Shown: positions 49,529 to 58,715, counted from the first letter of the stretch. The stretch is DNA of 64,000 nt from Azoarcus sp. CIB (GCF_001190925.1 NZ_CP011072.1:1488001-1552000), one strand, 5' to 3'. Numbers and translations: made by a program. Notes: a model not told the origin generated them from the sequence alone.

Positions 49529-51603
49529 TCGTCGTGCCCCGTTTGAGAGAGTGCCATCGGCCAGACCTCGCCACTTCCGCTCTTGCGTAGCAGCCACGCA
49601 GCCACGGTCAGCGTCCAGCGTGAGTCCACCATGTCGTCGACCAAGATCACCGGCCCATGCGGGACCGGCTGACCGGTGAGTGCCAACGAGCCGTCGATGT
49701 TGCGCGCTTGCTGTGTACTGTTTGCCATCGTTTTCTGTTCGGGCCTATCGTCTGTTTTCGCAATGACGATATGAAACGGCAGACCCAGAGCCGCAGCCAA
49801 GCGTTTCGCAAAATTGGGGACGAGATCGGGGTGACGCAGCGATGGAACGCACGTCACCCAGGTCGGTTTGGGGTGGGGGTTCCATTCGCGAACCATCTTC
49901 AAGCACGCCGCAACCAGGTCATCGGCAAACTTGCCGTCGTGATACTTGCCTTGCCGGACCAGGCCGCCCCAACCAGCGTCACCCCATACACACAGCGCCT
50001 TGCCAGGCTGCGATTGGTGGTCAGCGGCAATGAATCCCTTGGCGCCGTACTGGGGCATTCCCCCATCAGGCCATTTTTTGCGAGGATCGATGGGCAGGCT
50101 AGTGCGCTGAAGAAATGCGATGGCGTCCCGAACCAAGGCCTCATTCACACCTGTTGGCAGTGGGGGAAGTGCAGGCTGCGTGACAACACTAGGATCACCG
50201 TCGAGCGCGCTGATCAGGAAGCCCATGTGATCACCGAAGGGCAGACTGACATACTCCTGCATCTGCTGATGTTCGTCACGCCGCAGGGCCGTGAGTCGTT
50301 CGGCTCGCGCCCAGAACCCCTCGCTCAGCGTGGCTGCTGTGAGCTGCCACTTGGTGCCCTGTTTGGCGATGGGCGCTGGTGCTTCGAGGGACAGCAGCGC
50401 GATCGTCTTGTCGACGCGCCCCTTGCTCAGGTTGACGCGACTGAGCAGTTCGGGGACAGACAGGCCGTTTTCTTCTTCCTCAAGTGCGCCCAAGACGTCG
50501 GCGACTTCCTGGCGGGTCGGAAAGGCGCTGCGGATAAACCAGTCGGTGATGTCCGACTCTTCCTGGCCGCTGAGCAGCACACCGTAGGCGGAGTTCAGCG
50601 CGCGCCCCGCACGTCCAACTTGCTGGTAATACGCGACGACGGAGCCTGGCATTTGGTAATGGATGACGAACGCCAGATCGGGCTTGTCGTAGCCCATGCC
50701 CAACGCCGTCGTTGCGACCAGCGCCTTGACCTCGTTGTTGAGGAGGGCCTGCTCCAGCGCTTCTCGACGGTCGCCCGTTTCGCCCGTGTAGGCCTCGACA
50801 TTGAAGCCCCGGGTCTTGAGCCAATCGGCGACTTGGTTGGCGTCGCGCACCGTCAGCGTGTAAATGATGCCGTGGCCTTGCAGCGTGGCGAGTTGCTCTG
50901 CCAGCCAGGCAAGGCGCTCTGCCTGGCTGGGCAGGCGGATCGTTTGCAGGGAAAGAGAGGTCCGATTCAAGTCGCCGCGTGAGACGTCCAGCTTTGGACC
51001 GAGCACGGCAGCAAGGTCCTCCATCACGCGGTTGTTCGCCGTCGCTGTGGTGGCGAGGAGCCGAAGATTCGGCGGCAGCGTTTTGACAATCCGTTCCAAC
51101 AGGCGGTAGTGAGGACGGAAGTCGTGACCCCAGTCGGAAATGCAATGAGCCTCGTCGATGACCAGCATCGAAATCTGAGCGGCGATCCCTGCCAGGACCT
51201 GCGTGCGGAAGCGCTCGTTCGCCAGGCGCTCGGGTGAGATCAAGAGGATGTCGACTTGCCCACGGGCAAGTTTGGCCTCGACTTGGGTCCAGTCATCAAC
51301 GTTGTCGGAGTTGATCGTGGCGGCGCGAACGCCCATCCGTTCCGCTGCGGCGATCTGATTTCGCATCAGCGCGAGCAGCGGCGAGATCAGTAGCGCGGGG
51401 CCATTGCCGCTGTCGCGCAGCAGCTTTGTCGCGATGAAGTAGACGAAGCTCTTCCCCCAACCTGTCTTCTGAACGACCAGCAAGCGGCCTCGTCCGTCGA
51501 CGATGTGGCGAATCGCATCTTCTTGGCCGTCACGGAATGTGGCGTCGGCGCGTCCCGAACCGATTCGGAGAAGTTCCAGTGCGCGTGTTGGATCATAAAC
51601 CAC
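49525..51603 (-). CDS. RecQ-like helicase fused to a phosphoribosyltransferase-like domain
   Basis: 692 residues from a GTG at 51603, just after the WYL gene stop, with AAGGGAG about 10 bases upstream. RecQ helicase motifs are KTGWGKS (46-52), [33 protein letters not shown] and [10 protein letters not shown]. The end resembles a type I phosphoribosyltransferase ([24 protein letters not shown] ... [15 protein letters not shown]). It is coupled to the DprA-like gene. It probably unwinds DNA in a DNA-sensing step; the transferase domain may bind nucleotides rather than catalyse. Confidence 0.88.
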   Translation of the reverse strand: MVYDPTRALELLRIGSGRADATFRDGQEDAIRHIVDGRGRLLVVQKTGWGKSFVYFIATKLLRDSGNGPALLISPLLALMRNQIAAAERMGVRAATINSDNVDDWTQVEAKLARGQVDILLISPERLANERFRTQVLAGIAAQISMLVIDEAHCISDWGHDFRPHYRLLERIVKTLPPNLRLLATTATANNRVMEDLAAVLGPKLDVSRGDLNRTSLSLQTIRLPSQAERLAWLAEQLATLQGHGIIYTLTVRDANQVADWLKTRGFNVEAYTGETGDRREALEQALLNNEVKALVATTALGMGYDKPDLAFVIHYQMPGSVVAYYQQVGRAGRALNSAYGVLLSGQEESDITDWFIRSAFPTRQEVADVLGALEEEENGLSVPELLSRVNLSKGRVDKTIALLSLEAPAPIAKQGTKWQLTAATLSEGFWARAERLTALRRDEHQQMQEYVSLPFGDHMGFLISALDGDPSVVTQPALPPLPTGVNEALVRDAIAFLQRTSLPIDPRKKWPDGGMPQYGAKGFIAADHQSQPGKALCVWGDAGWGGLVRQGKYHDGKFADDLVAACLKMVREWNPHPKPTWVTCVPSLRHPDLVPNFAKRLAAALGLPFHIVIAKTDDRPEQKTMANSTQQARNIDGSLALTGQPVPHGPVILVDDMVDSRWTLTVAAWLLRKSGSGEVWPMALSQTGHDE

Positions 51604-51604
51604 G

Positions 51605-52510
51605 TTATTGCTCTCCCTTATCTTGGTCAGGGGAGCGGTACCCCGGCGCCAACACAGCATTCTTGACGCCGTATAGCGCCAGGTGATCTTTCAGCCAGAG
51701 CCTGAATTCGTAGCCGCGCAGGCTGTGGTCGGGCGAGCAGTCCACGCTCCATTTGCGCAGGATGTATCCGGCCGTGGCGGCACGCAGCTTCATCCGCAGT
51801 ACGCCGTCGCGCATGCCGTAATCCATTTCGGTGATCTCCGGCCGGGGTTGATCCGGGTGCGGCACCAACTCCAGCTCGACGATCCGGGTCCACTGAATGT
51901 CTTGATCGCTCAGCTCGTGGGGCGCCACTGGCTGGCCCTTTAGCACGACGGGGCGTCTGATCCGGGTGATGACGAAATCCCGGAACTCCTGGGACTTCCG
52001 GTCGAAGCCGCGGACGTGCCACCGGAGGCCGTTGTCGATCAGCGCGAACGGGACGATCTCCCGCTCAGTGCGGCCACTGGAGATGGAGTGGTACTCGATG
52101 CCGAGCGGACATTCCTGATGGATCGCCCGGGTCACGCTCGCGAGCACATCCAGATCCGGGTGTGTGAGCCGTGAAGGGCTTTCGCTGGCCACCCACGCCT
52201 TGAGCCGCATCGGCTCGCCATCCCCAAAACCCTGGGTCAGCCACGACAGCACGCGCTCCGCAGGGAAGTCGAAAACTGGCTGAAAGTCCGGCCCAAGGAC
52301 GTAGGACTTACCCTTGGGATCGTAGTCGATGTTGCCGGGTGCCAAGTCCTTGTACAGCGCCAGATCCCTGGATGCTGCGGCGGACTGAATGCCAAACCGC
52401 GTCACCAAGTCCTGGCGGCGTATCTCCCCGACGAAGCGCACGCGCAACTCCACGAACGCGAGGCGGTCGCGTTGTGGCTGGGTTAGATCTGCAAGCTGCT
52501 CGTTCCACAT
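51605..52510 (-). CDS. brxR: BrxR-like WYL-domain regulator, first gene of the BREX operon
   Basis: 301 residues: an N-terminal winged helix (RLAFVELRVRFVGEIRRQDLVTRFGIQSAAASRDLALYKDL), a WYL domain (PLGIEYHSISSGRTEREIVPFALIDNGLRWHVRGFDRKSQEFRDFVITRI) and a WCX-type end. BrxR proteins of this architecture sit first in many defence operons and repress their own promoter. A strong promoter lies upstream. Likely autoregulates the nine genes behind it. Confidence 0.88.
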   Translation of the reverse strand: MWNEQLADLTQPQRDRLAFVELRVRFVGEIRRQDLVTRFGIQSAAASRDLALYKDLAPGNIDYDPKGKSYVLGPDFQPVFDFPAERVLSWLTQGFGDGEPMRLKAWVASESPSRLTHPDLDVLASVTRAIHQECPLGIEYHSISSGRTEREIVPFALIDNGLRWHVRGFDRKSQEFRDFVITRIRRPVVLKGQPVAPHELSDQDIQWTRIVELELVPHPDQPRPEITEMDYGMRDGVLRMKLRAATAGYILRKWSVDCSPDHSLRGYEFRLWLKDHLALYGVKNAVLAPGYRSPDQDKGEQ

Positions 52511-52560
52511 CCTGGCTGGTTCTTTCGGATTACCGAGTATGTGTATGTGATATTGCGGAG

Positions 52561-52589
52561 AGTATATGGTCCGCCCTAGAATCTGTCGA
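52561..52589 (-). promoter_or_regulatory. Sigma-70 promoter of the brxR-BREX operon
   Basis: On the minus strand TCGACA (52589-52584) and TATACT (52566-52561) are separated by exactly 17 bases, each one mismatch from consensus. Transcription would start near 52554. The leader holds ATCACATACACATACTCGG, a direct repeat that could be a BrxR operator, though this is speculative. Confidence 0.8.
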
Positions 52590-52791
52590 TGAGTCTATTG
52601 CGATTTGTATATCAGGCGTATTTTGATAACCATTGGCGCGCGGCGATAAGAGGAACAATACGGACGCCATGGTGAATTTTGCAGAGCTTCGCCTCAAGCA
52701 AGGGACGTGAATCGGTCGCTCGCTGGACGCCAAGTCCGGTAGTGGCAGCCCCTCGGAAACGTGCGTCTGCGTCCCGCGCGTAGTCGTAACG

Positions 52792-53757
52792 TCACAGCGT
52801 TTCCAGCCCACGCTTGAGCTGGTCGCGGACCTGGGACTTTAGTGGATCGGGGCCAAGCACCTTGACGTCCGGTACGTGACGCAGGATGTCCATAGCGAGT
52901 TCGGTCGGGTTGCTATAAGGCACCCGCAGCCTGAAGCTGCCGTCCGGCAGAAATCGTCCTTCCTGGTCCGGATGCCAGACCTCCCGGCTGACCCAGCGTG
53001 CCCGCTCGGCCGTGAATTCCAGTTCGGCCCACTCCACATCTCTACCCGCGAAGATGCCGTAGCCTCCGTCGAGCGTGGCCCGTATCTCTTCGTCCGGAAT
53101 TTCGAGCGAGATGTCGCTGTCGAGCGAGACCTCGATGATTGCATCGAGCGCGAAACTGCGCAGTTCCTCCCTCAGGTGGCACCACGCGTCGAGATACCAG
53201 GCTTCGCGGTAGAAGGTGAGGCGTTGCGGCGACACTTCGCGACGGATGGTCTCGTCGCGTGAACGGACGTAGTGGTCGATGACGAGGCGGCGGCGCTGTA
53301 GGACTCCCGCTGCAATCGGGGCGAAGTGTTTCGGGTCGTGCCGGCGTGCGGCTTGGTGGTGAAAGCGGATGCGTTTTTCGACGGTGTCCGCCCGGATGTC
53401 GCCCTTGTCGAGCAGCGCACGCAGCCGTGCGAGGAGCGGTTCGACGTGCGGTGCAAGAAGGCCGGGCTCGAGATCCTTGAGCAGCTGTTGCATGGTGAGC
53501 AGCGCATAGACCTCGGAGGCGTTAAACCACAGGCCGGGCAGCTCATAGCGGGGCCCCGTCTGAACCTTGTCGAAGCGATAGCCGCCGGCCTCCCGATCCC
53601 ACACGATGGGAGCGTTGAACCGCTCGCGGAGGTATTCGAGATCGCGCTTGAAGGTCGCGAGCGAAACCTCGAGTTCGTCCAGGAATGTCTGCAGCGGAAC
53701 AACCTGATGCTCATGAAGCAGCCGGTCGATATGATAAAAGCGTTCAGTGCGATCCAT
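52792..53757 (-). CDS. HTH-WYL regulator beside the MoxR/MetK-like operon
   Basis: 321 residues from ATG 53757 with AGGA about 10 bases upstream; the frame is open 27 bases earlier. A DeoR-type helix-turn-helix (PLQTFLDELEVSLATFKRDLEYLRERF) precedes a YafY-like WYL domain (RRRLVIDHYVRSRDETIRREVSPQRLTFYREAWYLDAWCHLREELRSFALDAI) and a WCX tail. It is different in sequence from the BREX regulator 280 bases away. It follows the MetK-like gene on the same strand, separated by a gene remnant, and probably controls that operon. Confidence 0.85.
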   Translation of the reverse strand: MDRTERFYHIDRLLHEHQVVPLQTFLDELEVSLATFKRDLEYLRERFNAPIVWDREAGGYRFDKVQTGPRYELPGLWFNASEVYALLTMQQLLKDLEPGLLAPHVEPLLARLRALLDKGDIRADTVEKRIRFHHQAARRHDPKHFAPIAAGVLQRRRLVIDHYVRSRDETIRREVSPQRLTFYREAWYLDAWCHLREELRSFALDAIIEVSLDSDISLEIPDEEIRATLDGGYGIFAGRDVEWAELEFTAERARWVSREVWHPDQEGRFLPDGSFRLRVPYSNPTELAMDILRHVPDVKVLGPDPLKSQVRDQLKRGLETL

Positions 53758-53829
53758 CGGGCCTATCCTAAGGCATACCGTCATAGCATAGCGTCTTCAT
53801 CACGAGGACGTTACCTGAAGTGCGTGATG

Positions 53830-53967
53830 CTAGTCGACGCGCTCGCGTCGCTTAAATGCGACCAGCACGGCCTGACCGGGCAGGTCGGCGCGCAGTCGTA
53901 CGTTCACGTTTTTGCCACAGCGGTCCAGCGTCTTGAGGTAGCCCAACGGCCAGTCCTGCTCGATCAC
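53830..53967 (-). pseudogene. Remnant of an XRE-type (HTH_37-like) antitoxin C-terminus
   Basis: A 45-codon frame ending at TAG 53830 reads QDWPLGYLKTLDRCGKNVNV and then VRLRADLPGQAVLVAF. This is the layout of the C-terminal end of HigA-type antitoxins. A stop codon precedes it and the helix-turn-helix part is missing. It looks like a leftover toxin-antitoxin fragment on the minus strand. Confidence 0.4.
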
Positions 53968-53983
53968 TCATCCCTAGGCAAGG

Positions 53984-54994
53984 TCAGATCGAACCATAAC
54001 GTTTCCGCATCACGTCATGCCTGAAGAACTCTGCGGGAACCCGCTCGCCCCGCCCGGACGTCTCGTAAGCAACATCTAGTGGCACAACGGTGTTGGGCGC
54101 ATAGGCGAGCCGTACCAGGCACTCATTGGCTCCGGTCCTCACCATATGAAGGGCCGCTTCGCGTGCCGCTTTGGCACCTATACGGTCGATATGCGTCGGG
54201 TGCTTTCCTGCCAGGGCTCCGCCCCCGATGGGCACGCGGGGCCCATAGAAATCCATAACGAGCTTGCGACCAGTCTGCCCATTGTCGCCGTCGCTGCCCG
54301 CTTCGATCATTGGGCCATTGGGGTTGAGCAGCAATTCGACATCATCCCAGCGGGTCCTCCAACGAGGATCGGCCCTCCGGGCCGCCTCATAGGCGTCCCT
54401 CAGGACACTAGCCAGCTCCTCACACACTGAAGTGAAGTCAGCTCCTGACGACTGTTGTAGCGTGACGAGTAGATGTTCCATCCGCCATTCATCGCCTTCC
54501 TCACGTATGCGGACCATCAGCTTGCCGTCGGGCCCCTGACCGGAAAGCGTTCCGCTCATGCAGGACTCGAACAATATCTGCGCGAAATGATGTGCCAGGA
54601 AATGCTCGGGTGGGAGCCACTTGGTCTTCTGGTCGTAACCTGCCCATCCAATGACGATACTTTGGTCGTTCACGTGGTGCGACCACTGTCTCGGGTCCGC
54701 AATGCGTTGGCATACCGCGTCGGTAACGTGATATCGAGTGGCGTCAATGTGATTCCCCGGTTGATACCCGATCGCGAGCCCAGTGCTGACAACGATTTCG
54801 TCCAGCTGACGAGCAAGCGGCGTGCGCGTGCAAAGTCCGCCGGAAAGCCAAACCTGATCGGACCAGACAGAGACCTCGACCTGGCAGTACGCATCCGAGT
54901 CGGCTCTCAGGGATTCAGCGACGACCGCATCGGCCACGCGGTCGCAAAACTTGTCCGGGTGGCCGGGAAGGACCACCTCGCTAATTCGAATCAT
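53984..54994 (-). CDS. Truncated S-adenosylmethionine-synthetase-like protein
   Basis: 336 residues against about 384 for housekeeping MetK. Landmarks remain: GHPDK (11-15), ND-Q (109-111), K158, TGRK (241-244), GGGALAGK (257-264) and ID-R near 270. The position equal to E. coli K269 is His268 (PTHID instead of PSKVD), and the C-terminal 45 residues are missing. Its start overlaps the zincin/VWA stop (ATGA). It may make SAM, a SAM analogue, or hydrolyse ATP/PPi for the system rather than for general metabolism. Confidence 0.85.
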   Translation of the reverse strand: MIRISEVVLPGHPDKFCDRVADAVVAESLRADSDAYCQVEVSVWSDQVWLSGGLCTRTPLARQLDEIVVSTGLAIGYQPGNHIDATRYHVTDAVCQRIADPRQWSHHVNDQSIVIGWAGYDQKTKWLPPEHFLAHHFAQILFESCMSGTLSGQGPDGKLMVRIREEGDEWRMEHLLVTLQQSSGADFTSVCEELASVLRDAYEAARRADPRWRTRWDDVELLLNPNGPMIEAGSDGDNGQTGRKLVMDFYGPRVPIGGGALAGKHPTHIDRIGAKAAREAALHMVRTGANECLVRLAYAPNTVVPLDVAYETSGRGERVPAEFFRHDVMRKRYGSI

Positions 54995-56376
54995 GCTGGC
55001 AACCTGTCGAGTTGGGTGTAAGGCAGTCCCGCTCTCTCGAGCTCTGCACCATTGCCGTCTCGTGTGAGCAGGACATGAAGCCTCGTGCCGGCAAGTTTTC
55101 CGACGATAGCCCGATCAAGGCGCTCGATGTAGCCGTCAGTGACTACGATTGCCGCACTTGGCCTGGTCTTGAGGACGTGCGCCAGCACGCAAGTCATGGA
55201 AGTGCCGCCAGTCGTTTCGGTTTTGAGCTGGCCGCTTTCGATCCGGGCTGGCGCGACCACGTCGCTGAAGGCCCAGAGCGGGCGCCGGATGTAACGTGAC
55301 AGGCACTGTAGCAAGGCGATGATTTCAGGCATCTCTGCATACATCGACCCGGAAACGTCGAGATAAATTTGGGCGGATCCATCTGGTCGCAGCCGCTCCA
55401 TCGACCAGGTGACATCCGGGAGGAACCTAGACCACCTACAGCGAAGGAACGCGCGCCGATCTGTCGGCGACAGAATCGGGAGGCGAGCTTCGTCAAGGTG
55501 GGGGGAGTGCGCCCGTGAGCGATGGTCAGGTGTGAGGTGGCGCTTGAGCACTGCGAGCGTCTTTCGCCGCCAGCGTGCCGTGGGCTCGTTCCTGGCAACG
55601 AACAAAGCTTCGTAGGGATTCGTTCCCACTCTTCGCGACGAAGGCGCACGCCATATTCCTCCGCCATTCATTTGGCGCAGTGCCTGATCGAGAACTCTGG
55701 CGAGCGCATCGGGGAGCGGACCGGCGAGCCCGTCGTGATTTCCGAAGAGATCCGGAATGATCTCGGAGCGAAGCACCTCGTCCAGACTGAACGGCGCCGC
55801 ACCCGCATTTGGCTTGCGACGGGAGACGGTGTTCGCGAGGCTTTCGGCCAGTTCGGCAATGTCATCGGCAACGAGGCATCCCTCGTAGAGAGAGGCCCAT
55901 GCCCGGACCCATCCCGGAACTGCATTTTCGCCACCTTGCAGTGATTGCGAGGCGAGGGCGGCGAGCTCCTTCTTGTTCATTGGGCGCAGGAGCTTGCGCA
56001 GGTCCCGCACATCGCTGTAATAGCGAGACATGAGAGACGACCACTTTGGCCCGAAGCTGCGATGAATGATGGCGTTGATCACTGCATCGAACGCGAGATG
56101 ACGTGCCGGCGTGATGAGGTCGATGTGCTCGGTATGGCGCAGGAGCACATGAAGGAACTCGTGACAGATGACCGCCTTCACCTCGGTGTCGCTTCGGCAG
56201 TGCAGTTTGACGAAGTCGAGATTGACCAGGAGGACGGGCTTTTCCTCGCAGGTCACCGCGAGCGTGGAAACCTTGTCGGTGAAGCGCACCTCGCAAAGTT
56301 TCAGAACCGCGCGCACCGCCAAGGGGTTTTCCTCGACGAGTTCCTCTGTGAGGTGACGAAACTGCAGCGGCGTCAT
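54991..56376 (-). CDS. Zincin-like and VWA-like protein (DUF2201 type)
   Basis: 461 residues. The N-terminal region holds CHEFLHVLLRH (HExxHxxxRH, residues 71-81), a metallopeptidase signature. The C-terminus is a VWA-like domain with MIDAS-type YLDVSGSMY (D340, S342, S344) and GGTS near 391. Proteins of this kind pair with MoxR AAA+ ATPases, as here. It is coupled to genes on both sides by 4-base overlaps. Confidence 0.86.
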   Translation of the reverse strand: MTPLQFRHLTEELVEENPLAVRAVLKLCEVRFTDKVSTLAVTCEEKPVLLVNLDFVKLHCRSDTEVKAVICHEFLHVLLRHTEHIDLITPARHLAFDAVINAIIHRSFGPKWSSLMSRYYSDVRDLRKLLRPMNKKELAALASQSLQGGENAVPGWVRAWASLYEGCLVADDIAELAESLANTVSRRKPNAGAAPFSLDEVLRSEIIPDLFGNHDGLAGPLPDALARVLDQALRQMNGGGIWRAPSSRRVGTNPYEALFVARNEPTARWRRKTLAVLKRHLTPDHRSRAHSPHLDEARLPILSPTDRRAFLRCRWSRFLPDVTWSMERLRPDGSAQIYLDVSGSMYAEMPEIIALLQCLSRYIRRPLWAFSDVVAPARIESGQLKTETTGGTSMTCVLAHVLKTRPSAAIVVTDGYIERLDRAIVGKLAGTRLHVLLTRDGNGAELERAGLPYTQLDRLPA

Positions 56377-56840
56377 GCATAGAACTCGGCCGGATCGTAG
56401 AGCTCGAGCCCGCGTGTGAGGCTCGCCTGCGTCCAGATGACCGCGCGGGACGGGTCGTAGCGAAAGGCTGTACAGAGGCCGAGCAGCAGCGCTTGTTGGA
56501 GCACCTTCTCGCGAAGCGCTTCCGCGACCTTGAGCCGCTGGTGATCATCCGCAAGTGCGCGACAGAGGTAGGGCCGATCAGGCGGAGGGAAGCGCTCGCG
56601 TAACGCCTCCGGAGTCGTGAGGCCCTCGGTGGCGAGCATCTGGTGAAGATGCTTGACCGGGTCGACGCCCTTCCGAAACTCAAGCCCAAGTCTGATGATC
56701 ATCGGGCAGCGGATATGCCCCGTGTCCCGGCCGAGCAGCGAGGATGCGATGCGCACACTGCGCGTGCGGCTCATCGGTCCGCCGATGTTCGCATGAAGCG
56801 GATGAATGGCGCCGAGGTCTGCGGAATGCTGGCAGAACAT
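56373..56840 (-). CDS. Hypothetical protein of the MoxR/MetK-like operon
   Basis: 155 residues from ATG 56840, whose first base is shared with the MoxR stop (a GTG three bases upstream is the alternative start). Sequence starts MFCQHSADLGAIHPLHANIGGPMSRTRSVRIASSLLG and ends ELYDPAEFYA. No known motif is recognised. The obligate overlap on both ends shows it is a stable part of this operon. Confidence 0.65.
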   Translation of the reverse strand: MFCQHSADLGAIHPLHANIGGPMSRTRSVRIASSLLGRDTGHIRCPMIIRLGLEFRKGVDPVKHLHQMLATEGLTTPEALRERFPPPDRPYLCRALADDHQRLKVAEALREKVLQQALLLGLCTAFRYDPSRAVIWTQASLTRGLELYDPAEFYA

Positions 56841-58231
56841 CACGCAAGCCCTCTTCGGCGAATTTCCTGCACGCAGCCTTCAATCTCCTTCTCTAGCGCG
56901 CCGGGCTCACCGACGACCAAGTGCTGGACAACGCATGCGTTGAAAAACTGCTGCGCCCGCTCGTACCGGGCGCCCTGGAGATCGCTCAGAATGCGGACGT
57001 AACGGGAGAGGTCGCCATGCTCACTGTTCTGCTGGTTCAGTCGCTCCTGCCACGACACCAGGCCCTCGGTGGTCAGCAAAGGGCTCGCGAGGCGAGCCAG
57101 ATCATTGACGCCTTCTGGACCGATCGGAAGCTTTCCCATGGCAGCCGCGGGATAGACCGCGAAGGCGAAGGCGGCACTTTGCTCACGCGGCGCAACGGCA
57201 ATGAGTTGCGAGACGGCCTGGGTGCCTGCATCCGGATCCCTGCATTCGTCAAGCAGGATTGAAAGCTTTCGGGGAAGACTACGCTCGGCAAGAAAGCGAT
57301 GGATCCAGTGTGTTTCGCCGGGTGTGGCACTTTCCCAGGCAACACGGTGCGCCGCTGCAAGGACTTCCTCAGCAACGGCCACGCCCCAGCACGGTTGTGG
57401 CAGCGAGGCGCGGAGGATGGTGCGGAAGATTCCTTCCGTGGCATCGCCGACAACGATCGTCGCCGCGAAGAGGCTGCGCGCGATAAGACGTGCGCGGCGA
57501 GGTGAAATCCGAACGCTGGCACCGTTGAGCGCCGTGGTGGCGGCGGCGGCATAGCGCACGATGAATTCGGGGCAGCTGTCGACGCCGGTGACAAAGGCGC
57601 TCCGCCATGTCTCGATCCGCTCCTTTAGGACGCCTCCATCATCGGCGATACGACCTTCGCCGCCGGGCAACGTGATGCTGCGACGGTCGTCCTCCGACAG
57701 ATCGTCCCAGTCCGCGGCGGAGACGAGGAGCGCGAACCGGTCGGCGAGCGCGGGATCGAGCGGTTCCGAGCCCGCATACTCCTCGATGGCGTCTTGGTCA
57801 CCAGAGCATGGGTTCATTGCAGCCCATCGGTAACGAAGCTTCGGAAGCGCAATGCCTTGGATGCGCCGCTCATGCACCAGGGAAAAAAGGCGGTTCTGGT
57901 GCTCGGGTTTGCATCGGCTGATTTCGTCGATAAGGACTGATTCTGCGCCCCACACCGTCGCGGGCGTTTCAAGAAACCGCACGCCGCCCGACGCCTCGTC
58001 TGGATAGGGGAAACCCACCAGATCGTCGAAGGAAATGAGGCTAGCGTTGTAGTGTCGATGATTGAGCCCGAGCGCTTCGGACAACGAGTTCAAGAGGTAT
58101 GTCTTGCCCGTGCCGGAGCGGCCGATGAGGATCATCGGGTCCTCGGTGACCAGCGCGGCCAGGATCACCGTCTCAACCGGTTCGAAGCCGAAGACGCCAA
58201 GCGAGGCGAGACAGCTTTTGGCTGCGCTCAT
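56840..58231 (-). CDS. MoxR-type AAA+ ATPase
   Basis: 463 residues. Walker A is GRSGTGKT (37-44). Walker B is ESVLIDEISRCKPEHQNRLFSLVHERRIQG, then WAAMNPCSGDQDAIEEYAGSEPLDPALADRFALLV, the MoxR sensor and arginine-finger region. The rest is helical. MoxR ATPases remodel or load partners that carry VWA domains; the VWA protein is two genes downstream. Start overlaps the upstream gene (ATGA). Confidence 0.9.
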   Translation of the reverse strand: MSAAKSCLASLGVFGFEPVETVILAALVTEDPMILIGRSGTGKTYLLNSLSEALGLNHRHYNASLISFDDLVGFPYPDEASGGVRFLETPATVWGAESVLIDEISRCKPEHQNRLFSLVHERRIQGIALPKLRYRWAAMNPCSGDQDAIEEYAGSEPLDPALADRFALLVSAADWDDLSEDDRRSITLPGGEGRIADDGGVLKERIETWRSAFVTGVDSCPEFIVRYAAAATTALNGASVRISPRRARLIARSLFAATIVVGDATEGIFRTILRASLPQPCWGVAVAEEVLAAAHRVAWESATPGETHWIHRFLAERSLPRKLSILLDECRDPDAGTQAVSQLIAVAPREQSAAFAFAVYPAAAMGKLPIGPEGVNDLARLASPLLTTEGLVSWQERLNQQNSEHGDLSRYVRILSDLQGARYERAQQFFNACVVQHLVVGEPGALEKEIEGCVQEIRRRGLA

Positions 58232-58659
58232 CGGTGTTTTTCCTGAACGGTGTTGTATTGAGCCGGCACGTCGAACTCGAATCCGCGGGCCATAAGCCAG
58301 CGGACGATACTTTCGCCCTCACGGGCCATCTCGAGGGGGTCGTCACGCACGAGCCGCGCCTCCAGGCCCGGAAAATCTACCGGTCCGCTACGCTCGAACA
58401 TGATGTCGGGGTGCTGCGCAATCACTCCGCCATGACGGTCGGCAATCGCACAGCAGCGTTGCGTGTCTATCCCGGCCGCCCGTAGTTCGGCCAGATACTC
58501 CTCCAGATCCTGGCCCGACATGCTGCCCAGACCGAAGAGATAGCGATCCTCCGCTGCATACGGGTAACGGGCGCGAAACCCGGCCTCGCCGCCGGGAAAA
58601 TGATGTCGCACGGCGCTCTTCTTGAGCACGATCATCAGGAATACGACGGGAAGAGTCAT
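58228..58659 (-). CDS. Hypothetical protein, first gene of the MoxR/MetK-like operon
   Basis: 143 residues from ATG 58659: MTLPVVFLMIVLKKSAVRHHFPGGEAGFRARYPYA. A hydrophobic N-terminus could be a membrane anchor or signal. The rest is soluble and unrecognised (MSGQDLEEYLAELRAAGIDTQRCCAIADRHGGVI). Its stop overlaps the MoxR start. A longer GTG start at 58722 is possible but lies within the ribosome site of the short upstream frame. Confidence 0.65.
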   Translation of the reverse strand: MTLPVVFLMIVLKKSAVRHHFPGGEAGFRARYPYAAEDRYLFGLGSMSGQDLEEYLAELRAAGIDTQRCCAIADRHGGVIAQHPDIMFERSGPVDFPGLEARLVRDDPLEMAREGESIVRWLMARGFEFDVPAQYNTVQEKHR

Positions 58660-58715
58660 CGCACACATCCCCAGCCCCGGATGTCGGGCGGCGAAAATGG
58701 GACGAAAGGCAACAT
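58656..58715 (-). CDS. Possible 19-residue leader peptide
   Basis: ATG 58715 follows AAGGAG by 6 bases and reads MLPFVPFSPPDIRGWGCVR, stopping in an ATGA overlap with the next start at 58659. The ribosome site belongs to this frame and not to the larger gene, whose translation would be coupled to it. Too short to be sure it is a real peptide. Confidence 0.4.
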   Translation of the reverse strand: MLPFVPFSPPDIRGWGCVR

